A stretch of 35,453 nt of DNA, taken from Thermodesulfobacteriota bacterium (GTDB taxonomy: Bacteria > Desulfobacterota_D > UBA1144 > Nemesobacterales > CSP1-2). Positions 9,046-16,891 of this stretch are shown here, one piece after another. Below the pieces are notes generated by a model. The model saw only the letters and a program-made list of their open reading frames with translations. It was not told where the DNA came from and did not search any database. How positions within the stretch are numbered: position 1 is the first letter of the stretch; every line of letters begins with the position of its first letter. Position numbers and translations under genes: made by a program. The DNA lies in assembly GCA_035559815.1 (NCBI GenBank), contig DATMAT010000024.1, forward strand, positions 1 to 35,453, written 5' to 3'.

Positions 9046-10121
9046 TCAATCTGCTATCGAAGCTTTGGGATGGATATCGCCCGGCAATTGGTAATTATAT
9101 AAGGGAGAGACCGACTCTCCAGCCAGTGCAGATCTCTCCATTGCCTCGATTACCGCAAGACTGCGATATGCATCCTCAATGTCCGGATGAATGCCCGGGT
9201 TTCCCGATTTTGCTGCTGAAACAAATGAATTTGAAGCAAGCAGGAATGACGGTTCCCCCATAGGACGAATGACTCGTTTAAAGCCTGAGAGTATATAACT
9301 GAGCCCGGGTTTTATTTGTTCGACGCGGCCATATTCGTAAGTTGGCGCCGTTAACTTGAAATCGGCAGAATACCGGTCTAACAGGGGCTTCCCGGATTGA
9401 CCATAGATTTCAAGACGATCCTCATCTGCGGCGCTGAGTGAGAAGAAGGACTGCACCGGTAAGCCTCTAGCTAGTCGCATTTCTACTACAGCGCTGTCAT
9501 CTTCGCTCAGTTGCGACCACAACTTCACCGAGACCTCGATGATTTCTTCTTCAAAGAGAAAATAAATCATATGTACGTGATGAGAAGCCCGGTCAAGCAA
9601 TACGCCCCCTCCGCTTTGCCTAGTCCTTGTCCACAAGGGCAATTCACGCGCTGCCGAGGAAAAGACGGTTCGAACACAAGCTAAATTTCCCAGCCGTCCG
9701 GATTAAATATGCTTTTTTGTGGTCGTATGGAGCAGGCTGAAACGGTAATTAAATCCAATCATCCCAACTGTTCCGGCTTTTCCCAGGCTCTCAAAACTAG
9801 AAGAGCATCGGCAGTACCGTTAGCAATTAGCTTCTTCAGGTAAACGTGTTTACCGGCCTCGAAAGCAGCTATGGCGGACTGAGCTTGTAGAGCATGGGGA
9901 AGACAGATAATGATAGCTTCCATTTCCTTCATTTTTAGGAGGTGGTGATAATCATCAAAAATAGCCGCTTTTGGCGCAAGCCTTCTGGCTTCTTCCCGAC
10001 GTGTCGGGTCTGACTTGGCAATCCGGACAAATTCTGCTCCGGGGAAACCAGCCAAGTTGTTAAGATGCACTAACTGGGCGATGCGCCCAAAGCCAAGAAG
10101 TCCTATCCTTAGGACGGACAT
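9046..10121 (-). pseudogene. Decayed Gfo/Idh/MocA oxidoreductase with a frameshift and a nonsense codon
   Basis: Two reading-frame fragments together make one Gfo/Idh/MocA protein of about 358 residues. The first (from the ATG at 10121) has the Rossmann motif GFGRIA at 10-15 but runs to a stop at 9759. A single-base loss in the A-run read from 9778-9781 explains this: the next frame continues as AGTVGMIGFNYRF, the family's conserved segment. In that frame a TAA at 9703-9705 follows KKHI and is immediately followed by SGRLGNLACVRTVFSS, then GGGVLLDRASHHVH and a full C-terminal domain ending at 9046. The catalytic EKP motif has also become KKL (VYLKKLIA). Two disabling lesions plus loss of the active-site motif make a sequencing error an unlikely full explanation. 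Confidence 0.88.
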
Positions 10122-10339
10122 TAGTCGTTATCTTGCCTCGTGGTTTTTAAATATATTAAAATTATCAAATTGTTCATATATCGGGCCTTATGATTAGACT
10201 TAAAGGTGGCGGTACACTATCCATAACAATTGCTCGGGTTCTGAAATCAAGGTGCTTTCCCATTTGCCTTTTAATGGACTGCTAAACTGAGGATACGAGA
10301 AAGAATATGGGTGAATGAAAATTATAGGTATTTTATCAA

Positions 10340-11401
10340 TTACCTACTATCGAGCCGAGGTTTTGTACGGCTCTCGGTCAAATTAGTCCACTTGGTATGA
10401 AGAGCGCCCCAGAGAAATCCCAGTTTATTGGAAATCTCGAATAAAAACATAAAGGGAAGATAAAGTATGAATTCGCCCGCTGTACTAGTTTGTCGAGCTC
10501 TCCAGAATGCATCCAGCATTACTGATAACTTTCCCTTAATTCCCAAAATAGCTAAATGGGATAATCCAACGGAACTATTTGAGTACTTATTGTAATAGTT
10601 CCAGCCATGGCGCCCGCTCATAAAACACTTATAGGCAGTAGAAAGAATGCCCTGGCTATACCGGTGTTTTATCTGATGGTAGGGATAATAATATACTGGC
10701 ACTCCCTTTTCACGGAGGCGCCTGGTCATGTCTGTATCCTCTCCCCTCATCAGGGATTCATCAAAAAATCCTACGATTCGGAAAACTTCCTTCCTGAAAG
10801 CGGCACCTCCAGCTGCTTCTAACTCATGTCGTGTGGTTATTCTTTCCTCAGTTACGGGAAGCCTTTGCCATCTTTTTTTCAAGGATGCCAGCCGGCTTTC
10901 CTCTGTAGTTTCTTCGACGTTCAGGCGCCTTCTCACACTGACGTCGTAATAGAAGTGGCATACTCTGCTAGCGAAATCATAATCAGCGGCTACGATTTTG
11001 AAACGCACAACCATGGCTGCCGGTTTTTCCCTAAAGAATCTGATTATAGTTTCTGCATAATCCGGCGCCAGGAGGTAGTCATCAGCCACGATCGCTACTA
11101 TATCTCCAGAGGAAGCGGCAATACCTCTGTTTCTCGCCGCCGGAATTCCCTTATGAGCTTGTCTGCAGTATCTTAAGCCCGGGTGCTTCTGGGAAATATC
11201 TTTGACGATAGCATCAGTACCATCTGTCGAGCCATCATCCACGACTATAATCTCTAGATCTTCGCTCCTGATTGTCTGCGAAAACAGGGAATCCAGGCAG
11301 TCAAGAAGTAAATCTTTACGGTTGTAAGTCAGTACGATGATGGATAAAAGCGCTGATTTTTCATATGTTGTTTTCGAATCTATTCTGGAGAAATTACCCA
11401 T
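10340..11401 (-). CDS. GT2 family glycosyltransferase
   Basis: This GT-A transferase has LLSIIVLTYNRKDLLLDC, IIVVDDGSTDGTD, an ADD variant of the DXD site (IVADDYLLAPDY) and LMRGEDTDMTRRL as the ED motif. The C terminus (FILYLPFMFLFEISNKLGFLWG) is hydrophobic and may bind the membrane. The start is uncertain. I use the ATG at 11401, which leaves about 18 residues before the first strand and has a weak GAGTGG upstream. A TTG at 11461, overlapping the stop of the preceding GT2 gene, would add 20 residues and is possible through translational coupling. It is the last gene before the pseudogene, with about 220 bp of AT-rich DNA between them. The donor sugar is unknown. Confidence 0.88.
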   Translation of the reverse strand: MGNFSRIDSKTTYEKSALLSIIVLTYNRKDLLLDCLDSLFSQTIRSEDLEIIVVDDGSTDGTDAIVKDISQKHPGLRYCRQAHKGIPAARNRGIAASSGDIVAIVADDYLLAPDYAETIIRFFREKPAAMVVRFKIVAADYDFASRVCHFYYDVSVRRRLNVEETTEESRLASLKKRWQRLPVTEERITTRHELEAAGGAAFRKEVFRIVGFFDESLMRGEDTDMTRRLREKGVPVYYYPYHQIKHRYSQGILSTAYKCFMSGRHGWNYYNKYSNSSVGLSHLAILGIKGKLSVMLDAFWRARQTSTAGEFILYLPFMFLFEISNKLGFLWGALHTKWTNLTESRTKPRLDSR

Positions 11402-11457
11402 CAGTACAGGCCACTCAAACTTGTCTATATTTGCACGATAAAGGCAGAGCGTTTGTA

Positions 11458-12324
11458 TCAATAGGGACTGATTTTACTGACCCTATCTCTTAGCTTCCAG
11501 TATTTCATGCTGAGGCGCCAAACGAGCCCGAGCAAGATTGCCAGGTAAGGATAGTCCTGCCTTATATCAAGTCTATGTGCTTCCTGGTCGGCAATAATAA
11601 GTTCCAAATTATGTTTTTTCCTTAAATAATACTCACCCTTGCTATACCATATTCTCTGCTTTATAAAACTAACCAGCGAATCCCGACAGTCGTAATGGGC
11701 GACGATATCATCGGATTTATAAATGTCGATCTTCTTTTCTCTGAAACGGAGGTAAAGGTCATAATCCTCTCTCGATGGAAGAGATTGGTCAAAGATGGGA
11801 TTTATTTTTTTTAAGAGCGTTCTCTTAATCGAAAAGTTGCCGGATGATAACCTATTTACTCTATAGAATTTGCAGCCTTTCCGGTTAAATGCAGCATTGT
11901 AGTTGTAGAACCAGAAGTTGGACAGATAACTGTCCCTCAGTTTTTTAAGATTGCCGTTGACCACCAAAGCCTCAGGGTGCTCTTTATGTACTCTAATAGT
12001 TTCCAGGACATAATTCGGTTCGAGTATGCAATCATCATCCAGAAAAACGATAATTTCGCCGGTACATCGACTCAATCCATAATTTCTGGCGAAGCTTGGC
12101 CCCCGGTTTCTCTCTAACCAAAAAAACTTGAGGAAAGAATACTCGTCTCTGTCCCAAAGATTCCGAATTCTGTCCACCACTGCCTGCTGGCTATGATCAT
12201 CGACGACCAATATTTCGACGCTATTTTCGAGAAGGTTCTTTCGGACTTGAGGAACCAAGGAATTCAATAAACTGGTCAGCTTGTCCGACCGGTTATAGGT
12301 GGGAATAACGATCGAAATCATCAT
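11458..12324 (-). CDS. GT2 family glycosyltransferase
   Basis: This is a 288-residue GT-A transferase. The start ATG at 12324 overlaps the upstream stop codon as ATGA and places the first residues (MMISIVIPTYNRSDKL) exactly at the first GT2 strand. The longer open frame further upstream lies inside the methyltransferase-DUF3048 gene and does not look like a GT2 N terminus. ILVVDDHS, FLDDDCILEPNY (DXD site) and LPSREDYDLYLRFREKKIDI (ED motif) are clear. The gene is probably translated by reinitiation after the upstream gene. Its stop is followed within a few bases by a possible TTG start of the next GT2. Function: transfer of one sugar of the repeat unit; donor and acceptor unknown. Confidence 0.9.
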   Translation of the reverse strand: MMISIVIPTYNRSDKLTSLLNSLVPQVRKNLLENSVEILVVDDHSQQAVVDRIRNLWDRDEYSFLKFFWLERNRGPSFARNYGLSRCTGEIIVFLDDDCILEPNYVLETIRVHKEHPEALVVNGNLKKLRDSYLSNFWFYNYNAAFNRKGCKFYRVNRLSSGNFSIKRTLLKKINPIFDQSLPSREDYDLYLRFREKKIDIYKSDDIVAHYDCRDSLVSFIKQRIWYSKGEYYLRKKHNLELIIADQEAHRLDIRQDYPYLAILLGLVWRLSMKYWKLRDRVSKISPY

Positions 12325-14348
12325 GAGTTCATCACACTGACTATGGCCTCTTCGGGAAGAGCGTAAATCCAGGTGAGTCCACGGCGCAGGATAAAGGGAT
12401 TCCCGAATATGTCTCGAAATTGAAGTGGGCCCCCGCTGTGGATTTTGTGCCAAGTGGCTTCCTCTGGATGAGGGCCACACCAGACCTGGGCTGGTCCTTC
12501 TCCACAAGTATTGATTCGCAATCTCCCTTTGACGTCTCCGGGTATTCTGGTGGTGGGAACCCAGACCAAAACCAAATTGGTGATGATGAGATTTGGGTCT
12601 CGTGTAGCGTCCTCACCCATAGGCGTATTTAGAACGGAGCGTCTAAATCCCTTTACTTTTTTGTCCCAGTCAAATTGTTCGGGATAGGGAGCTCCGGGAT
12701 GCGAATGAATTAGAACTCGGACTCCCTTAGAAATCTCCTCATTATGGGCGGGTTCATCGCGGAAGGAGGGCTGGAGTTCAGGGCAGTAATGGGATAGCGA
12801 ATCCGGGTCATTTATTCTTGATTCCTCAAGACTCTGGGGAAGATTAAGCTTAAGCTCATAGAGCTTGTCGAAGATCCTTCTCGGCAAGACAAATATATGG
12901 TGGGGAGGAGTTCTCCCGTCTTCTGTCACCAGTATGGGTGCATTCTGAATAACCTCAGGCTGCCCTGTTTCGTGCTGACGGTAGAGGCATTCGAGGTCTA
13001 TCACCTGCTCCGGATGTTCAAGACGGATCCGGGCCTCAGGACTTCCTCCACAGTGGACAAAGAATGGCTGGAAGGCTTCTGCCCAGTCTATAAAGTATGG
13101 ACGGGCACTCCGTACCGGTCCGACAACGCTATTAAAGTCTCGAGAAAAGACGGGCATAAGACGTGTCAAGCCTCCTTCGACGGGTGCCCCGATCACCAGT
13201 GATGCAGATGCTAATCCTCTTTGCGGATGCGAGCGACCCGAATTATCTAACATTACGGCCACTGGCCTACGTCCCCGATTCTCCTCAGAAACGGGCAATC
13301 CGCACCAGGGATCTGTTTCACCTTTATCGCTCACAACCTTGGCTTTCTTTGTTATTACCGATATGGATGCGCCGTGTGTTTCCGGGAGTATCCAGTCAAA
13401 CGCTGCGCTGAAGGCGAAGGTTTCAGGCAACCAGCGATCGGCAAGCCGGTGATATTCCATGAGTAAAAGGTATAAAGGCCGGTATAGCAAACGCGACTTG
13501 AGAGCCATTTTGCATCCGAGTAAGTAAAGACGAAGTGCCAAGGACTTTCGGCCAAGTTCGTTGTTGAACATCCAAAGAGCCGTCACCGGCTGGAGCAAGC
13601 TACTCTTGTTGACCGCGACTGTTTCGTTCTCCACAAAACCTTCACGCTGGAGCAAGAACTTAGTGTAGCGGAGCGAGCGAAGCCCGTGGTGCCCCACGGC
13701 ATCTACATGGTGGCGGGCATAGAGTTCTGGGAATTGTTTTGCCCAGCGAAGAATCGGTTTGGATGAGTCCAGGTCTGTGAAGAAGATCAAACGCCCTCCC
13801 GGCCGCAATATGCGCCGTACCTCGCGCAAAGTAGCGACAAATTGCCTTTCGGGAAGGTGCTCGAACAGCCATATACTAACCACCACGTCCGCAGAATTGT
13901 CGGCAAAAGGCAGCTTGTCCACCGATGAAAGGATGACTCGATCGTATAGAGATGCAGCGCTCTTCAGAGCTGCGGTACGGTAATCCACTCCGGTTACATG
14001 CCCAAAGCCGGTTAAAAACTCCCAGCCTCCTCCACAGCCCAGGTCGACGATTTGTAATGGGTAACGCCCGGGCCGTGCCAGCATCGGTCGTAAAAGGTGG
14101 GGTATGCCCCAGTGGGAATTTCTGCGTATAACCCATCCCCACGGCTCCCAGCCATTCCACTCACGGCATGGCGATATCCAACGGTTTTCATGGGAAAGAG
14201 CACTCGCTGTGAACCGGACAATTCCGTTTTCCACCGGCCACGGCCCATGACCGGCAATGCATGCTAGTGCTCCCTGGTCATCTTTCACATCAAATACTAT
14301 GACATCGTGACAATCGGGACAGACCAGGTCGTCTGTTTGAAATGGCAT
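12321..14348 (-). CDS. Fusion of a SAM methyltransferase and a DUF3048 (YerB-like) domain
   Basis: This 675-residue protein has two parts. Residues 1 to about 335 are a class I methyltransferase. They include a small Trm112-like zinc-binding start (CPDC at 10-13, further Cys at 30), SAM motif I VDLGCGGGWE at 101-110, WLFEHLP near 160-166 and ILRPGGRLIFF at 180-190. Residues from about 361 to the end match DUF3048: RPVAVMLDNSGRSHPQRGL, EGGLTRLMPVF, VGPVRSARPYF and HCGGSPEA, with a C-terminal GLTWIYALPEE. DUF3048 proteins such as Bacillus YerB are normally separate secreted lipoproteins, but no signal peptide or clear membrane helix separates the two parts here. The frame is open throughout and the gene couples through ATGA to the next GT2. 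The joint function is unknown; glycan methylation is an inference from context. Confidence 0.85.
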   Translation of the reverse strand: MPFQTDDLVCPDCHDVIVFDVKDDQGALACIAGHGPWPVENGIVRFTASALSHENRWISPCREWNGWEPWGWVIRRNSHWGIPHLLRPMLARPGRYPLQIVDLGCGGGWEFLTGFGHVTGVDYRTAALKSAASLYDRVILSSVDKLPFADNSADVVVSIWLFEHLPERQFVATLREVRRILRPGGRLIFFTDLDSSKPILRWAKQFPELYARHHVDAVGHHGLRSLRYTKFLLQREGFVENETVAVNKSSLLQPVTALWMFNNELGRKSLALRLYLLGCKMALKSRLLYRPLYLLLMEYHRLADRWLPETFAFSAAFDWILPETHGASISVITKKAKVVSDKGETDPWCGLPVSEENRGRRPVAVMLDNSGRSHPQRGLASASLVIGAPVEGGLTRLMPVFSRDFNSVVGPVRSARPYFIDWAEAFQPFFVHCGGSPEARIRLEHPEQVIDLECLYRQHETGQPEVIQNAPILVTEDGRTPPHHIFVLPRRIFDKLYELKLNLPQSLEESRINDPDSLSHYCPELQPSFRDEPAHNEEISKGVRVLIHSHPGAPYPEQFDWDKKVKGFRRSVLNTPMGEDATRDPNLIITNLVLVWVPTTRIPGDVKGRLRINTCGEGPAQVWCGPHPEEATWHKIHSGGPLQFRDIFGNPFILRRGLTWIYALPEEAIVSVMNS

Positions 14349-14380
14349 AGTGTGTATACCGACTTTAGTTTTTAAATTTT

Positions 14381-15139
14381 TTACTTTACTGCTCTGACCG
14401 CAATTAATACCTCATAGTCCGGGTCGATATAATCGAGTTCATTCTGGTCTAGCTCCTCTGCAGCTAGTCCGTGTAGTGAGGCAATTGCTGAGAGAACATT
14501 TCCATAAACTTCGATCTTGATATTTGTACTCGGAAAACATTCTTGAAATAGTAGATTTGCCGATTGGGTCGTCAGGCGCCAGTATTCTCCCCAAGGGTCA
14601 ATACCCTCACGTCTGCCTATCTTACTAATACCATGAGATGTTACCAAAAGAACTCCTCCTGGTTTCAGAATGCGCCGAAGGTGCTTTAGTGCTGCGCGAA
14701 TATCGTAGATCATTTGAAGAGTTTGGGTGCAGATAATGCAGTCAAAACTATCCGGGGCTATATCGTCGGCATTGGTTAAATCGGCTACGATAGTAGCCTC
14801 TGGGTTCCCTTCGACTAGATGAAGTACATCGCTCGTAGTAACCCGATCACCACCATATTTTTTTGTATAAAAACGGTCTCCCACCTCTAACACCCGTCCC
14901 CGTATGTCGGAGGCATTGGCAGATAGAAAGTGCTCGATGTAATAGCGATCTATGGGCAGGCCTCGATTTAATCCAAATATACGGCTTATGGGTGTCAACC
15001 GCCAAAGGTTATTCTGCTTTATGGCCCCTACTCGCGGCCACTGCAATCGGAATTTTTGTTGTTTTGCGCGCAACCAGTGACGCAGGTGGAATGGTAATAA
15101 GGCTGATGTGGTTGCTCTAATCCAGTCGTTAAGCAACAA
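14381..15139 (-). CDS. Class I SAM-dependent methyltransferase
   Basis: This 252-residue protein begins with a basic amphipathic stretch (residues 1-40) followed by a Methyltransf_11-type domain. Motif I is RGRVLEVGDRFYTKKYGG (81-97), a variant common in methyltransferases of polysaccharide loci, with FDCIICTQTLQMIYDI and LKPGGVLLVTSHG as later motifs. The frame has no early ATG; the first codons are TTG TTG, preceded by GAGAGGG, so a TTG start is likely. It sits 19 bp downstream of the CmoA-like gene and 32 bp upstream of the methyltransferase-DUF3048 fusion, so three SAM-dependent enzymes stand in a row. The likely role is O-methylation of a sugar or acyl group; the target is unknown. Confidence 0.85.
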   Translation of the reverse strand: MLLNDWIRATTSALLPFHLRHWLRAKQQKFRLQWPRVGAIKQNNLWRLTPISRIFGLNRGLPIDRYYIEHFLSANASDIRGRVLEVGDRFYTKKYGGDRVTTSDVLHLVEGNPEATIVADLTNADDIAPDSFDCIICTQTLQMIYDIRAALKHLRRILKPGGVLLVTSHGISKIGRREGIDPWGEYWRLTTQSANLLFQECFPSTNIKIEVYGNVLSAIASLHGLAAEELDQNELDYIDPDYEVLIAVRAVK

Positions 15140-15158
15140 ACCCTCTCTTTTACCTTAT

Positions 15159-15902
15159 CTATACTGGTTTCTTCACGCAGAGGAAACCGGCAAAGTTGTA
15201 CCATTGAAAGAAGGTCTCTACGATCTCAAAACCGTTTCGCCGAAAAAGGTCAAGATTCTCATCAATGCGGTATGGGACAAGCACGTTTTCCAGTGATTCA
15301 CGCTTTCGCATGATTTCATTTTCGGAGTAGCCATTACGCCTTTTGAAATCATAGTAAAAGTCTATGAAGAACCGATTCATGTGCGTTGTGTTTGTGAGTA
15401 TTTTCTCCGTTACCACCAGCACACCGTCTTCAACTAGCGAGCTGTAGATTTTCTTGATCAAATTGTCCCTTTTTAGAGGGCGGATAAATTGAAGAGTAAA
15501 GCACATAGTGATTACGCTTGCGTTTTCGATGGCTAGATTTGATAGGTCTGCATTTAAATCACCATATCGCACCTCAATTCTATTCTCCAAGCCGTTCTCC
15601 TTGATCTTATACTTTGCCTGTTCGAGCATAGGAATGGAGTTATCGTATCCGATGAAGAACCCCGGTCCCTCTATCTCTCGACACAGGTTTATAAGGGTTG
15701 TGGCGGTTGAGCATCCCAGGTCATAAACATTTGTATTTGGAATCCAGAACTTCTTGCCAATCTCTTTTATCATTAATTGTTGTTCGAGATAAAAAGGTAC
15801 ACTTCTGACGATCATATCATCGAACACATCGGCAACCTCGGTGTTAAACACAAAATCGCTGGCCCGTGCAGAACTTATGAGGAAAACTTGGTCTCTTTTC
15901 AT
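15159..15902 (-). CDS. cmoA: CmoA-like carboxy-SAM synthase homologue
   Basis: This 247-residue protein aligns along its whole length with the family of E. coli CmoA, which converts SAM and prephenate to carboxy-SAM (used by CmoB for tRNA wobble uridine modification). Shared blocks are VFDDMIVRSVPFY (CmoA VFPDMIQRSVPGY), VYDLGCSTATTL at 59-70 (SAM motif I), GYDNSIPML, FTLQFIRP, YYDFKRRNGYSENEI and KRESLENV. The Arg at residue 201 in this last block corresponds to E. coli Arg199, reported to contact the extra carboxylate. CmoB is absent, and the neighbours are an acyltransferase and methyltransferases, so a role in glycan or lipid tailoring is possible. A misplaced tRNA gene or a plain methyltransferase are alternatives. 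The gene has the best ribosome site in the window. Confidence 0.85.
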   Translation of the reverse strand: MKRDQVFLISSARASDFVFNTEVADVFDDMIVRSVPFYLEQQLMIKEIGKKFWIPNTNVYDLGCSTATTLINLCREIEGPGFFIGYDNSIPMLEQAKYKIKENGLENRIEVRYGDLNADLSNLAIENASVITMCFTLQFIRPLKRDNLIKKIYSSLVEDGVLVVTEKILTNTTHMNRFFIDFYYDFKRRNGYSENEIMRKRESLENVLVPYRIDENLDLFRRNGFEIVETFFQWYNFAGFLCVKKPV

Positions 15903-15904
15903 CT

Positions 15905-15915
15905 AATCACCTCCT
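15905..15915 (-). promoter_or_regulatory. Strong Shine-Dalgarno site of the CmoA-like gene
   Basis: On the coding strand this reads AGGAGGTGATT, two bases before the ATG. Its core GGAGGTGAT is an extended match to the 3' end of 16S rRNA, and the usual GGAGG core is at normal spacing. It fixes the start at 15902 and suggests efficient translation compared with neighbours that have weak sites. Confidence 0.8.
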
Positions 15916-15922
15916 CATAAAT

Positions 15923-16870
15923 TTATGATAAGTTGTTAGGCACCTTGCCGACCAAGTGCCAATTTCTATACTGCTCGGGGTAAAGTTTTATATAAGTTTC
16001 CAACATACCTGCATATATAGAAACACAATTTTCCAAAGCACCTTTCCTATCTTTATCTATATCAGCATTAATTGGGTGTTCGATATTCAAGGTTGTCTTG
16101 CCACTTCCCTCCTTGATGCAGAATACAGGTAGAATGGGGGCTCCGGATAATTTTGACATACTGACCATACCGGTCGGGAAAAACTCGGTTTGACCGAGGA
16201 ATCTGAGGGGAATAAATTTATGTCCGCCCTTACCATCTCCACTGATACATACTATTCCGTTTTCTTTCAATAGACTTAAAAGAGTCCTGCTGAAGGCAAG
16301 AGAATTTGAACTGGGCAAGTAGATAATCCCTGCAACAATTTTCATTTCACAGTTTTCGAAAAAGGGTCTAATCATTGAGAGCTTAACCCTGGTTGCAGCG
16401 TTTTCATTCGTCAAAAATCCTCCTAGATCATTTGCACCATGCAACTGATATATGGAAAATCCTAGACCGTGTAGGATACGTTTAGCCAAAATTCTCTTCC
16501 CAAATCCGCTACTTTCCCATAATATGACACCCATTCCTTTTTCGAGGGCTTTGTGTAAATGCTCTATACCCTTAAGTTCCGCTTCTTTCACTGCAGAGAG
16601 GTCTTCCTTTGACGGTAACCAGGAAAGAATGTATAGCCAGAATTCACGGAAGGAAGCTTTAACGATTCCTTGTCGCTGTTCAGTGGTGAGACTCCTGCCG
16701 TAGGCTAATGAGATATTTTTTTCCATCAGTCTTCTCTTTGTTCTTGAAAATGTAAATGCAGTGGAGGCAAGGATGCTAGCTAATAATTCCCGTAATCTAT
16801 TTGAGGAAGACCAGCTAACTATTTTGATTAGAACAATTACAAATAGATGATAAAAATCTTTTACCGTCAT
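15923..16870 (-). CDS. LpxL/HtrB-type lysophospholipid acyltransferase homologue
   Basis: This 315-residue protein has a hydrophobic N terminus (residues about 5-40) and the layout of the lipid A acyltransferase family: RRLMEKNISLAYG, GVILWESSGFGKR near 112-126, ISGDGKGGHKFIPLRFLG, GAPILPVFCI and the closing YIKLYPEQYRNWH. The family transfers acyl chains from ACP or CoA to a glycolipid at the inner membrane face. The usual HxxxxE/D catalytic motif is not evident: where HFGNWE-like residues are expected the protein has WESSGFG. It may belong to a divergent branch with altered chemistry. It lies 21 bp after the acyl ligase gene and just upstream of the CmoA-like gene. With the ligase and ACP it forms a plausible acyl activation and transfer set. 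Confidence 0.82.
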   Translation of the reverse strand: MTVKDFYHLFVIVLIKIVSWSSSNRLRELLASILASTAFTFSRTKRRLMEKNISLAYGRSLTTEQRQGIVKASFREFWLYILSWLPSKEDLSAVKEAELKGIEHLHKALEKGMGVILWESSGFGKRILAKRILHGLGFSIYQLHGANDLGGFLTNENAATRVKLSMIRPFFENCEMKIVAGIIYLPSSNSLAFSRTLLSLLKENGIVCISGDGKGGHKFIPLRFLGQTEFFPTGMVSMSKLSGAPILPVFCIKEGSGKTTLNIEHPINADIDKDRKGALENCVSIYAGMLETYIKLYPEQYRNWHLVGKVPNNLS

Positions 16871-16891
16871 CTTTTTGTTGAACTCTCTGTT

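Noticed and set aside
9720-10121. Short independent oxidoreductase of 120 residues
   Set aside because: It is only the N-terminal fragment of the pseudogene; the rest follows in another frame.
12325-12507. Upstream extension of the GT2 reading frame
   Set aside because: The extra 61 codons lie inside the DUF3048 region, do not look like a GT2 N terminus, and the ATGA overlap gives a better start.
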